Shown piece after piece: positions 24,610-33,329 of a stretch of DNA of 64,000 nucleotides. The DNA comes from Enterococcus sp. BWR-S5 (lineage in GTDB: Bacteria; Bacillota; Bacilli; Lactobacillales; Enterococcaceae). Position 1 is the first letter of the stretch, and every line of letters begins with the position of its first letter. The stretch is taken from NCBI RefSeq assembly GCF_016745255.1, contig NZ_JADOEQ010000001.1:62001-126000 (forward strand). Direction: 5' to 3'. Under the pieces are notes generated by a model. That model was not told the origin of the DNA and searched no databases. It was given only the letters and a program-made list of their open reading frames with translations. A program made the translations under genes and the position numbers.

Positions 24610-25694
24610 AACGAGCTTTAGGAGTGTCAGTATACCCTGACCATAGTGATGTAGAGAAAGACAAGGCCTATTTGAAAAAGGCAGCAGATTGCGGCTTTAC
24701 TAGAATTTTTATGAGTATGCTGGAAGTAACAGACGGCAAAGAGGCCGTGAAGAAAAAATTTCAACATCTAATCGGCTATGCTAAGGAGCTGGGATTTGAA
24801 ACGATTTTAGACGTTGTTCCTGCTCTGTTTGACGAATTGGAGATTTCTTATGATGATTTATCCTTTTTCCACGAGCTTGGAGCAGATGGAATTAGGCTGG
24901 ATGCAGGCTTTGATGGAAACAAAGAAGCAAAGCTGACGTTTAATCCATTTGATTTAGCCATTGAGCTAAATATGAGTAATGATGTCGCATACTTAGATAA
25001 TATTTTGACCTACGAAGCCAATAAACCATTCTTGTATGGCTGTCATAATTTTTATCCTCAGGAAGGTACCGCTCTTCCATACGACTTTTTTGAAAAATGC
25101 AGTGTTCGTTTTAAAAAGAACGGTATCCGTACTGCCGCTTTTGTTACCTCACAAGCAGGGATAATTGGCCCGTGGGATATTAATGATGGACTTCCTACCT
25201 TGGAGAGTCACCGTCATCTGCCTATAGAAGTTCAAGCGAAGCATTTCTTTGCGACCGGCTTGATCGACGATGTCATTATTGGAAATGCCTATGCTTCTGA
25301 TGAAGAGTTGGAAGCGTTAGGAAACTTGAATCGCTATCAGTTGGAATTCAGCATTGAATTTACAGAGGCTGTCAACGACGTTGAGAAGACAATCGCCTTG
25401 AACGAGCAGCATTTTCGCCGTGGGGATATCACAGATTTGATGGCACGTTCTACAGAAGTTCGTAAAAAATATAAAGAGGATGAGAATCCGGCCCACGACA
25501 ATGAGCAAGAGTTCCAAATTGGCGATATCGTTATTGGAAATGATGCTTTTGGCAAATATAAAAATGAATTGCAGGTTGTATTACAGCCTCATACAGACAC
25601 ACGGAAAAATAAAATTGGCAGTGTCGCTTCGGATGAGCAAATGCTGCTGGAATTTATCAAACCATGGACAAAATTCAGATTGAAAGAAAAGTAG
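24606..25694 (+). CDS. DUF871 family protein, MupG-like 6-phospho-N-acetylmuramidase
   Basis: A 362-residue TIM-barrel protein. It starts MKRALGVSVYPDHSD, then IRLDAGFDGNKEA, FLYGCHNFYPQEGTALPYDFF and AGIIGPWDINDGLPTLESHRH, the DUF871 pattern. S. aureus MupG of this family cleaves MurNAc-6-phosphate from GlcNAc inside the cell. A C-terminal beta domain (about residues 290-362) is typical. In this locus it may cleave a phosphorylated disaccharide brought in by the EIIC. The exact glycoside is an inference; the family match is strong. The next gene starts 9 bases later. Confidence 0.85.
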   Translation: MKRALGVSVYPDHSDVEKDKAYLKKAADCGFTRIFMSMLEVTDGKEAVKKKFQHLIGYAKELGFETILDVVPALFDELEISYDDLSFFHELGADGIRLDAGFDGNKEAKLTFNPFDLAIELNMSNDVAYLDNILTYEANKPFLYGCHNFYPQEGTALPYDFFEKCSVRFKKNGIRTAAFVTSQAGIIGPWDINDGLPTLESHRHLPIEVQAKHFFATGLIDDVIIGNAYASDEELEALGNLNRYQLEFSIEFTEAVNDVEKTIALNEQHFRRGDITDLMARSTEVRKKYKEDENPAHDNEQEFQIGDIVIGNDAFGKYKNELQVVLQPHTDTRKNKIGSVASDEQMLLEFIKPWTKFRLKEK

Positions 25695-25703
25695 GGATAG
25701 CAA

Positions 25704-26813
25704 ATGACTTATGATCTACTAATAAAAAATGGAAAGACGATCGATGGACAGCCGATAGAAATCGCCTTGTCAGAAGGTAAGATTGCAAAAGCGGCTGCTG
25801 CAATCGACGAAGAAAGCAAAGAAATCCTTGATTTAGAAGGGAAATCCTTTATTTCAGCCGGCTGGATTGATGATCATGTACACTGCTTTGAAAAAATGAC
25901 ATTGTATTATGATTTTCCAGATGAAATTGGTGTGAAAAAGGGTGTTACGACAGTTATTGATGCAGGAACAACTGGGGCAGAAAATATCCATGAGTTCTAC
26001 GATTTAGCTGTTCAGGCAAAAACGAATGTCTATGCTTTGGCAAACATTTCTAAATGGGGCATCGTGGAACAGGATGAACTGGCAGATTTGACGAAAATTA
26101 AGGAAGACCTGATTAAAAAGGTTTTGACTGAACTACCGGATTTTGTCATTGGCATTAAGGCACGTATGAGTAAGACGGTTATCGGTGAAAATGGGATTAC
26201 CCCATTAGAGCTGGCGAAAAAAATCCAAAAAGACAATAACAATCTGCCGCTGATGGTTCATATTGGTTCAGCACCGCCTGAGTTGGATGAAATTCTAGCA
26301 CATATGTCTAAAGGAGATATTCTGACCCATTGCTTTAACGGCAAGCCGAATGGTATCCTAGATCAGAAGACAGGGAAAATCAAAGATTTTGCATGGGCTG
26401 CTTTTGACAAGGGTGTTGTTTTTGATATTGGACACGGCACCGACAGCTTTAACTTCAATGTGGCAGAAACAGCCTTGAAGGAAGGCATGAAGGCAGAAAC
26501 AATCAGTACAGATATTTACATTCGTAATCGTGAAAATGGCCCGGTTTATGACTTGGCAACAACGATGGAAAAACTTCGTGTTGTTGGTTATGACTGGACA
26601 GAAATCATTGAGAAGGTAACGACTGTTCCGGCAGCGACTTTCCATTTAGAGACGAAAGGTCGTCTGGAGTCAGGCTACGATGCGGATTTGACGATTTTTA
26701 CGATTGAAGAGGGCAGTAAAACACTGACAGATTCAAATGGCTTTACCAGAGAAGCAAAAGAATTGATCAAACCTGTGAAAACCATTATTGGAGGCGCGGT
26801 TTATGACAATTAG
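25704..26813 (+). CDS. Amidohydrolase/deacetylase metallohydrolase, EF_0837/AHA_3915 family
   Basis: A 369-residue amidohydrolase-superfamily enzyme with dihydroorotase-like architecture. The metal site HxH lies at residues 58-60 (IDDHVHC). A bridging Lys is likely in VIGIKARMSK; His ligands lie in MVHIGSAPP and ILTHCFNG, and a late Asp in ISTDIYIRN. It would remove an acyl group, for example acetyl from an N-acetylated sugar acid, before the ammonia lyase acts. The family is TIGR03583 by memory. The next gene starts inside its last 11 bases. Confidence 0.88.
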   Translation: MTYDLLIKNGKTIDGQPIEIALSEGKIAKAAAAIDEESKEILDLEGKSFISAGWIDDHVHCFEKMTLYYDFPDEIGVKKGVTTVIDAGTTGAENIHEFYDLAVQAKTNVYALANISKWGIVEQDELADLTKIKEDLIKKVLTELPDFVIGIKARMSKTVIGENGITPLELAKKIQKDNNNLPLMVHIGSAPPELDEILAHMSKGDILTHCFNGKPNGILDQKTGKIKDFAWAAFDKGVVFDIGHGTDSFNFNVAETALKEGMKAETISTDIYIRNRENGPVYDLATTMEKLRVVGYDWTEIIEKVTTVPAATFHLETKGRLESGYDADLTIFTIEEGSKTLTDSNGFTREAKELIKPVKTIIGGAVYDN

Positions 26814-27897
26814 TTATGAAAAGTTCGATTTGAAAGAGGTTATCAATGCGTCGGGAAGAATGACAATTTTAGGCGTATCAAAGGTTTCTGAAGCAGTTTT
26901 GGCTGCACAGAAATTTGGCGGAGAGCACTTCTTTGAGATGAGTGAGCTTAGCATACAAACAGGCAAGTATTTGGCGGATTTATTGAAGGTTGAAGATGCC
27001 CAAATCGTTTCTTCTGCCTCTGCAGGGATTGCACAAAGCGTTGCGGCGCTGATTGGGCAAGGTTCCGTCTACCATGCTTACCACCCTTACACGGAAAAAG
27101 TTGCCAATCGAGAAATCATTTTACCTAAAGGGCATAATGTCGATTATGGTACACCGGTAGAGGTCATGGTTGCGCAAGGCGGCGGAAAAGTGGTTGAAGC
27201 CGGCTATGCAAATATGTGCTCAGCAGAGCATGTTGAAATGATGATTACGGAGCAGACAGCAGCAATTTTGTATATCAAGAGCCACCATACTGTACAAAAG
27301 AGTATGCTGAGCGTGACAGAAGCAGCAGAGGTAGCTCGTAAGAATAAATTGCCGTTGATTGTTGATGCGGCAGCAGAAGAGGACTTGTTCAAGTATGCTG
27401 AAGCAGGCGCTGATTTAGTCATCTATAGTGGAGCAAAAGCGATTGAAGGCCCAAGTGCCGGTCTGGTCATCGGCAAGAAGGAATATATCGATTGGATTCG
27501 TTTGCAGGGTAAAGGTATCGGACGCGCAATGAAAATTGGGAAAGACAATATTTTAGGCTTTACTCAAGCAGTAGAAGATTACTTGAAAAACGGCAGTGAG
27601 TCAGGTGCTTCCATGAAAGAGCGTATGGTACCATTCATCACTGACTTAAATGACATCAAAAATATCACGGCTTCTGTTGTTCAGGATGGAGCTGGTAGAG
27701 ATATTTATCGTGCGAGTATCAAGGTGTCCGGACCGAAATCAGCGAAGGAAGTTATCCAAGAGCTGAAAACGGAAAATCCTGCCATCTATACGAGAGAATA
27801 CCAAGCAAATAATGGTATTATTGAGTTCGATGTTCGTTCTGTCAACAGTGAAGAAATGACGAAAATTACGAAACGTCTGACCGAAATCATGAACTAG
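26803..27897 (+). CDS. DgaE-family PLP-dependent ammonia lyase (SelA-like)
   Basis: A 364-residue fold-type I PLP enzyme. The ATG at 26803 is taken because GGAGGCGCGG lies upstream; it overlaps the preceding gene by 11 bases. The Schiff-base Lys is K212 in IYSGAKAIEGPSAG; PLIVDAAAEED provides the cofactor Asp. Relatives are SelA-like proteins and Salmonella DgaE, which converts D-glucosaminate-6-phosphate to ammonia and 2-keto-3-deoxygluconate-6-phosphate. In this locus it should act on a 2-amino-2-deoxy sugar acid. The aldolase that follows fits the product. Confidence 0.88.
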   Translation: MTISYEKFDLKEVINASGRMTILGVSKVSEAVLAAQKFGGEHFFEMSELSIQTGKYLADLLKVEDAQIVSSASAGIAQSVAALIGQGSVYHAYHPYTEKVANREIILPKGHNVDYGTPVEVMVAQGGGKVVEAGYANMCSAEHVEMMITEQTAAILYIKSHHTVQKSMLSVTEAAEVARKNKLPLIVDAAAEEDLFKYAEAGADLVIYSGAKAIEGPSAGLVIGKKEYIDWIRLQGKGIGRAMKIGKDNILGFTQAVEDYLKNGSESGASMKERMVPFITDLNDIKNITASVVQDGAGRDIYRASIKVSGPKSAKEVIQELKTENPAIYTREYQANNGIIEFDVRSVNSEEMTKITKRLTEIMN

Positions 27898-27973
27898 ATT
27901 GGTGAGCGGGGCAACGTTTGGTTTAACAAGAAGAACACATAATAGAATAGATAAACAAGAGGAGATTAGAAGA

Positions 27974-28714
27974 ATGTCAATTACACCAAATTATTTAGAA
28001 GATCGTTTATGTTTAAATGTTTTAGCCAATTCAGTAGAAAATGCGAAAGCTTGTTACGAAGCAGCAGACGGACATGTGATTTTGGGCGTACTATCTAAAA
28101 ACTACGCGACAGATGAAGCAGCGATTGAGGATATGAAGAAATATGCAGCGGAAACAAATAATGCGTTATCCGTAGGACTAGGTGCCGGCGATCCAAACCA
28201 AAGCCAAATGGTTTCACGTATTTCTAAAGATTTACAGCCGCAGCACGTCAACCAAGTATTTACCGGTGTGGGAACTTCTCGTGCTTTGTTAGGTCAAAAT
28301 GAAACAGTTGTGAATGGACTGGTTTCTCCGACTGGTAGAGTAGGTTACGTAAATATCGCAACAGGTCCATTAAGCTCACAGGCTCCGGCAGGTGAAGTGC
28401 CAATTGAAACAGCAATCAAAATGCTGCAGGATATGGGCGGCAGCTCAATCAAATACTTCCCAATGAAGGGCTTAGCGCATAAAGAAGAATATAAAGCAGT
28501 GGCAGAAGCTTGTGCAAAATATGATTTCTACCTTGAGCCAACAGGCGGCATCGACTTGGAAAACTTTGAAGAAATCGTTCAAATTGCTGTTGATGCAGGC
28601 GTGAAGAAAATCATTCCACACGTATACAGCTCAATTATCGACTCAGAAACAGGCGACACACGACCAGAGGATGTAAAAACCTTACTGGACATGATGAAAA
28701 ATACATTAAAATAA
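27974..28714 (+). CDS. KDGP aldolase family protein (DgaF-like, EF_0839 family)
   Basis: A 246-residue class I aldolase family member. The ATG at 27974 has GAGGAG upstream; the longer frame upstream lacks one. The TIM-barrel pieces include HVILGVLSKNY, SVGLGAGDP, SPTGRVGYVNIATGPLSS and the Schiff-base region SSIKYFPMKG, ending FYLEPTGGIDLENF. DgaF cleaves 2-keto-3-deoxygluconate-6-phosphate to pyruvate and glyceraldehyde-3-phosphate. The family name EF_0839/AHA_3917 is recalled from TIGRFAMs. A long hairpin separates it from the kinase. Confidence 0.88.
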   Translation: MSITPNYLEDRLCLNVLANSVENAKACYEAADGHVILGVLSKNYATDEAAIEDMKKYAAETNNALSVGLGAGDPNQSQMVSRISKDLQPQHVNQVFTGVGTSRALLGQNETVVNGLVSPTGRVGYVNIATGPLSSQAPAGEVPIETAIKMLQDMGGSSIKYFPMKGLAHKEEYKAVAEACAKYDFYLEPTGGIDLENFEEIVQIAVDAGVKKIIPHVYSSIIDSETGDTRPEDVKTLLDMMKNTLK

Positions 28715-28732
28715 AAAGATAAGCTGATAGAA

Positions 28733-28797
28733 CAGCCCTTAAACCAGTCATCAAAGCGCAAAACGTTGAAAGACGGATGACGATTGTTTAAGGGCTG
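28733..28797 (+). promoter_or_regulatory. Long intercistronic hairpin
   Basis: A 12-bp perfect stem (CAGCCCTTAAAC with GTTTAAGGGCTG) and an inner GTCATC/GATGAC pair close a 65-base structure without a T run. It probably stabilises or processes the mRNA between the aldolase and the kinase. Confidence 0.65.
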
Positions 28798-28829
28798 CTT
28801 CAGGACGCTGGATAAGGCAGGAAAAAAAG

Positions 28830-29840
28830 ATGAGAATTTCAGCTTTTGGCGAAATCATGATGCGTTTAACCCCTCCCGAATACTTGATGCTTGAACAGAC
28901 GAAGGATTTGCGGATGGATTTTACAGGAACAGGTGTCAATATTTTAAGTAATTTGTCACACTTTGGTTGTGAGACTAGCTTGATTACGAATCTTCCGGAT
29001 AACCGTTTGGGTGAAGCGGCAAAAGCCAGTGTGCGTCAGTTAGGGATTAATGACAAATGGATTGGTCAGGAAGGCAATCATATCGGTTCTTATTTTGCTG
29101 AGATGGGGTACGGTCCTCGTCCAACCCAAGTTACTTATCAAAACCGCCACAGCAGTTCATTTGGTGTCAGCGATGCAACAGATTATCCCTTTGATGATTT
29201 TTTGAAGGAGACGGATTTGGTGCATATTTGTGGAATTTCCCTGAGCTTGACAGACCAAACAAGAGCAGCAGCTTTTGCGTTGGCAGAAAAAGCGCATAAG
29301 CAAGGAAAGAAAATCTGTTTTGATTTCAATTTCCGACCAAGCTTGAACAAAAATAATGAAGCAGCATTTATGCGTGAGCAGTATGAACGTATTCTTCCAT
29401 ATTGTGATATCGTATTTGGCAGTCAAAGAGATTTAACCGATCTTTTGGCGATGCCTGTCGATGAAGCATTAGATAGTACTGAGCAATTCAAAAAATTGGC
29501 AGCAGAATTTATGTCGACATACGGAATCGAACAGTTTGCAGGAACATTTAGAACCAGACAAGATGATAAATACTATCTTTCAGGTTTCCTGTTTTCGAAA
29601 GACGGCTATGAGCTGGCGGAGCCAAGAGAAATTATCAATCTTGATCGAATTGGTGCGGGCGACGGGTATGCTGCAGGTGTTCTGCTTGGCTATGCTGAGG
29701 ATTGGGCGCCTGAAAAGACTGTTGCATTTGCGACGGCGAATGGTGTCTTAGCTCATACGATTCAAGGCGACGTACCATTGACGACTAGAAAACAGGTCGA
29801 GCATATTATGAATCACCCAACAGTTGATTTGATTCGTTAA
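28830..29840 (+). CDS. PfkB-family sugar kinase (KDG kinase-like)
   Basis: A 336-residue ribokinase-family enzyme. The N-terminus FGEIMMRLTPPEY, the substrate segment FTGTGVNILSNLSHFG, and the catalytic and anion-hole motif RIGAGDGYAAG (Asp base; GAGDxF is the family norm) are present. It is typical of 2-keto-3-deoxygluconate kinases. It would supply the phosphate if the sugar acid enters unphosphorylated. The predicted ATG at 28830 has a GGCAGGAAAAAAAG leader. A strong terminator follows and ends the locus. Confidence 0.88.
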   Translation: MRISAFGEIMMRLTPPEYLMLEQTKDLRMDFTGTGVNILSNLSHFGCETSLITNLPDNRLGEAAKASVRQLGINDKWIGQEGNHIGSYFAEMGYGPRPTQVTYQNRHSSSFGVSDATDYPFDDFLKETDLVHICGISLSLTDQTRAAAFALAEKAHKQGKKICFDFNFRPSLNKNNEAAFMREQYERILPYCDIVFGSQRDLTDLLAMPVDEALDSTEQFKKLAAEFMSTYGIEQFAGTFRTRQDDKYYLSGFLFSKDGYELAEPREIINLDRIGAGDGYAAGVLLGYAEDWAPEKTVAFATANGVLAHTIQGDVPLTTRKQVEHIMNHPTVDLIR

Positions 29841-29933
29841 GTGAGACTGAAGGCTGTTAGAGGGTGGCGTTCTGAACTATAAGAATTAGGTGAATGAATG
29901 CTGCAGCTTAGTTTATTTGGAATAATTGTTCTG

Positions 29934-29973
29934 CCGAAATGTCTGTCTCCGGATTCGACATTTCGGATTTTTT
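29934..29973 (+). terminator. Terminator of the catabolic locus
   Basis: CCGAAATGTC pairs with GACATTTCGG and is followed by ATTTTTT. The 29974-30123 stretch holds a TATAAT at 30070 for the next gene. Confidence 0.9.
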
Positions 29974-30123
29974 GTTGAGAAAAGAGAGTAAAAGATAGAA
30001 GAAAGTGGAAAATAGGAGCGGCTTTTCAGATAGTTTTCTAACTTACTTTCGTTTCTAAGCGTTTTTCATTATAATAGAGAGGATAGCTCGTGATGAGCTG
30101 AAGTAAATGCAGGAGGAAACACG

Positions 30124-31128
30124 ATGTCTGAGGATTTTTGGAATGCTTTGGAAAATGAGCAGACGCTGGAAAGTATCCGTAAACGTCCGGGTATGTATAT
30201 TGGCGCTCTAGGCTTATCTGGCTTTGAAAATATGATGATTCAGCTTTTTGATGAATTATTAAAGCTATCTGATTCACCGGAGCAGGCACAATTGAATATT
30301 GAACTTTCTGAAAATCAGATGATTCTTTCCTTAACCTGTAAGAAGAAATGGCGTCTGGGTTTGGAAAGTGAATATGGAAACACTTCTTACCTGCCCATTC
30401 AGGTTCTATTGGCTTTGTCTGAGCAGTTAGGGTTAAGCATAGAAACGCCTAGAAAAAGAGATATTCGAATTTATCAAGGAGGTATGCTGGTTAAATCGGC
30501 AGAGGTCGCTTCAACGATTGATGAGTATCGTTTGGAGCTGGCTTTCACACCGAACCAAGCGTTTCTGGGCTCAAAACAGGTGTCCTATTTTGTCTTGTTC
30601 AATCGTTGCCAGCAACTGGCAATGCTTTACAGTGGGTTGGCAATCAAGCTGTCGGATGGAGGCAGCCAGAAAAACTATCTGTGCTATGAGCAAGGGCTTG
30701 TTGAATATATTTTTCAGAAGGACTATGCATTGACTCGTGGGATTCGCCCGTTGGTTATTAAAACAGCAAGAGAAGGCGTGTCCATTCAAGCAGTGATTTC
30801 AAAGAATCCTTCTGCAAGTATCAGAGACAGCTTTGTGAATGGCCATCTTCCGATTGAAGGTGGAACCCACCTAGATGGGTTTATCCAAGGCGCAGTTGAT
30901 GGCATGAATCGTTTTTTGGAAGAAACAAGCCGTATGAAGATTATGACGATTGAAAATTTTCCGGAACGCTTTGATTTTGTTCTTTCAATACAGGTCGAGC
31001 GGCCGCGATATGCCGGAGCTGTGAAGCAGAAAATTAGAAATCCGGAGCTGTATAAGGTCTTGCGCGAAGCAATCGCAGAAGAAGTCTCGCGCTTTTTGAC
31101 TCGCTATCCGTCTTGGTATGTCAGCTGA
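30124..31128 (+). CDS. Degenerate GyrB-like protein (GHKL plus transducer, no TOPRIM)
   Basis: A 334-residue protein collinear with the 43-kDa N-terminal half of gyrase B. It has RKRPGMYIG (residues 19-27) and, far downstream, SFVNGHLPIEGGTHLDGF (236-253), matching the GyrB SFTNNINTYEGGTH region, then KQKIRNPE (301-308) where GyrB has TKTKLGN. The ATP-site motifs are lost: no catalytic Glu/Asn motif, no DNGRGIP, no GGLHGVG. TOPRIM and the C-terminal part are absent. It is therefore a pseudo-ATPase, perhaps a gyrase regulator or a DNA-binding relic under selection. AGGAGG precedes the ATG. Confidence 0.8.
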   Translation: MSEDFWNALENEQTLESIRKRPGMYIGALGLSGFENMMIQLFDELLKLSDSPEQAQLNIELSENQMILSLTCKKKWRLGLESEYGNTSYLPIQVLLALSEQLGLSIETPRKRDIRIYQGGMLVKSAEVASTIDEYRLELAFTPNQAFLGSKQVSYFVLFNRCQQLAMLYSGLAIKLSDGGSQKNYLCYEQGLVEYIFQKDYALTRGIRPLVIKTAREGVSIQAVISKNPSASIRDSFVNGHLPIEGGTHLDGFIQGAVDGMNRFLEETSRMKIMTIENFPERFDFVLSIQVERPRYAGAVKQKIRNPELYKVLREAIAEEVSRFLTRYPSWYVS

Positions 31129-31292
31129 GGCAGCTTTTTCAACTATAAAGGAATTATAAAATTTTTATGACTGTGAATTCAATGATACCAAGGATTAGCA
31201 GTGGAACAATTGAAACACAGTCTAGCTTCATGAGCGTATTGTTCGAGAGCTGAATGAGCTCGTTCAGCTTTTTTAAGAGAGGGTATAAATAG

Positions 31293-31751
31293 ATGAAATT
31301 ATTTATTGATGGAGATGGTTCGCCGGTAAAAGAGGCAGCGATAGAGATTGCCTGTAAGTATCATCTGGAGGTAATCATAGTCACTAGTGTCGATCATTAT
31401 TCGCTGAAGGAATATCCTGAGGCTGTGTCCTTTGTTTATGTGGATAAAGGCGCTGACTCAGCAGATTTTCGAATTCTAAAGCTGATTCAAAAGGGTGATA
31501 TATTAGTTACCCAGGATTATGGACTCGCTTCTCTTGTTCTGCCTAAAGGGGCATTAGTACTCCACCAGCTGGGGCGGGAGTATACAAAAGAGACCATTGA
31601 CCAACTGCTGGAGCAACGCTATTTTAGCGCAAAGGTCAGAAAGAGCGGTGGTCGAACGAAAGGGCCAAAGCCCTTTACAGAAGCTGACCGGGCAGCCTTT
31701 AAAGAAAAATTAATCGAAGTGATTGAAAGAGAGTTAAAGGTAAGCGAATAA
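31293..31751 (+). CDS. YaiI/YqxD family protein (DUF188)
   Basis: A 152-residue protein of the UPF0178 family: MKLFIDGDGSPVKEAAIEIA, then DKGADSADFRILKLI, LVTQDYGLASLVL and GGRTKGPKPFTEADR. The acidic residues in DGDGSP and DSADF, with the TQDYGLA stretch, resemble the PIN-like nuclease fold, but no activity is established. AGAGAGGG precedes the ATG. It is monocistronic. Confidence 0.92.
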   Translation: MKLFIDGDGSPVKEAAIEIACKYHLEVIIVTSVDHYSLKEYPEAVSFVYVDKGADSADFRILKLIQKGDILVTQDYGLASLVLPKGALVLHQLGREYTKETIDQLLEQRYFSAKVRKSGGRTKGPKPFTEADRAAFKEKLIEVIERELKVSE

Positions 31752-32088
31752 CGGCAGATGCAATTTTCGTAAATACCTTCTTATCGCTTATAATCACTGT
31801 GATTGCTTACTCTATAAGCAGAGCAGGTCCCTACTTGGGACTTGAGGTTAACCGCTTCTGTTCCACCCTCAATGAGAAAATAGATTGTACCTATTACAAA
31901 AATTGTTTTTATGCTAAAATAATGAAAAAGTAATTTTTTACTATAGAAAACATGGCTTTATATGGGGCGAACAGAAAAATGAGGGATACCGAAACATACT
32001 GTTGTCTGAAAACTAAGGCAATGGTCATTGTGTCATGTCGTTCATTTAACCGTAGTCATATAACAGAATGGTTTAGGAGGAAAAGGAT
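31752..32088 (+). other. Intergenic region with hairpins, no gene
   Basis: GCTTATA (31788-31794) pairs with TATAAGC (31814-31820). GTCCC-TACTT-GGGAC lies near 31829-31843 and TTGAGG pairs with CCTCAA near 31843-31875. It may be a 3' UTR or a leader for ddl. No open frame and no known RNA motif is recognised. Confidence 0.35.
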
Positions 32089-33168
32089 TTGAAAATTGTA
32101 TTGCTCTATGGCGGAAAAAGTGAGGAACATGAGGTTTCTATTTTATCGGCTTTTTCCATTTTAAAAGCAGTTTATTATAATTACTATCAAGTTCAATTAG
32201 TATATATAAGTAAAGAAGGACAGTGGGTTAAAGGACCTGTGCTGACAGAAGCACCTGAAGACGAAGCTGTTCTGCACCTTACTTGGAATCCTCAAGGAGA
32301 AGAGTCGGACGGAGATAATTTTACTGGAAAAGTTATCACACCCTGTGAAATTAAAGAAGAAGACTCGATTGTTTTTCCAATCCTTCATGGACCGAACGGC
32401 GAAGATGGAACGATTCAAGGCTTTTTAGAAACGATGGATATTCCTTATGTTGGAACCGGCGTTCTTGCCAGTGCAACAGCAATGGATAAGATTATGACTA
32501 AATACTTGCTTCAAACGGTGGGGATTCCTCAAGTACCATTTGTTCCGGTACTGGAAAATCAATGGAAGGAAAATCCAAAACAAATTTTTGAGCAGTGTGA
32601 AGGCTCCTTGATTTATCCGATGTACATCAAACCGGCAAACATGGGTTCCAGTGTTGGTATCAGCAAGGCGGAAAACAGAGCAGAACTTCAATATGGCTTG
32701 AAAGAAGCATATAAATATGATTCAAGAGTGATTGTTGAACAAGGGATTGAAGCACGAGAAATTGAAGTGGCAATTCTTGGAAACGAAGATGTGCGAACAA
32801 CATCGGCTGGGGAAATCGTGAAGGATGTAGAGTTTTATGACTATAATTCCAAATATATAGATAATAAGATTACCATGCAGATTCCCGCAGAAATTCCCGC
32901 AGAAGTTCATCAGGAAGCGCGAAAATATGCGAAAAAGGCTTATATGGTTTTAGATGGCAGCGGATTGAGTCGCTGTGATTTCTTCCTGACAAGTAAAAAT
33001 GAACTATTTCTCAATGAGTTGAACACGATGCCTGGATTCACTCAATTCAGCATGTATCCATTACTATGGGAAAATATGGGCTTAAAATACAGTGATCTGA
33101 TTGAAGAGCTGATTCAGTTAGCCTTGAATCGGTACAAACAGCGTCGACATACGACAACAGAGGCTTGA
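32089..33168 (+). CDS. ddl: D-alanine--D-alanine ligase
   Basis: A 359-residue peptidoglycan-precursor enzyme with a TTG start 8 bases after AGGAGG. ATP-grasp family motifs are present: GGKSEEHEVS (residues 8-17), HGPNGEDGT (100-108), PANMGSSVGISKA (183-195), VEQGIEAREIEV and FLNELNTMPGFTQFSMYP. The omega-loop residue is Tyr (Y256 in DYNSKY), the D-Ala form; Phe at this place marks D-Ala-D-Lac ligases of vancomycin-resistant genera. So it predicts vancomycin-sensitive D-Ala-D-Ala. murF follows behind a terminator hairpin. Confidence 0.97.
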   Translation: MKIVLLYGGKSEEHEVSILSAFSILKAVYYNYYQVQLVYISKEGQWVKGPVLTEAPEDEAVLHLTWNPQGEESDGDNFTGKVITPCEIKEEDSIVFPILHGPNGEDGTIQGFLETMDIPYVGTGVLASATAMDKIMTKYLLQTVGIPQVPFVPVLENQWKENPKQIFEQCEGSLIYPMYIKPANMGSSVGISKAENRAELQYGLKEAYKYDSRVIVEQGIEAREIEVAILGNEDVRTTSAGEIVKDVEFYDYNSKYIDNKITMQIPAEIPAEVHQEARKYAKKAYMVLDGSGLSRCDFFLTSKNELFLNELNTMPGFTQFSMYPLLWENMGLKYSDLIEELIQLALNRYKQRRHTTTEA

Positions 33169-33225
33169 TTAACCATATAGAGCGGATGAAGCAAGTCATA
33201 ATACTGTTGACTTTAGAATTTACAG

Positions 33226-33261
33226 CCGGGGCATTTTTATGAATAGATGCCCTGGTTTTTT
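33226..33261 (+). terminator. Terminator between ddl and murF
   Basis: CCGGGGCAT pairs with ATGCCCTGG (one G.U pair), followed by TTTTTT. Confidence 0.85.
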
Positions 33262-33329
33262 AATGGGTTAGATTAGAATAATAAATAACCAACCATTCAA
33301 CTTACGATGAAAACAGGAGGAATCATGTG

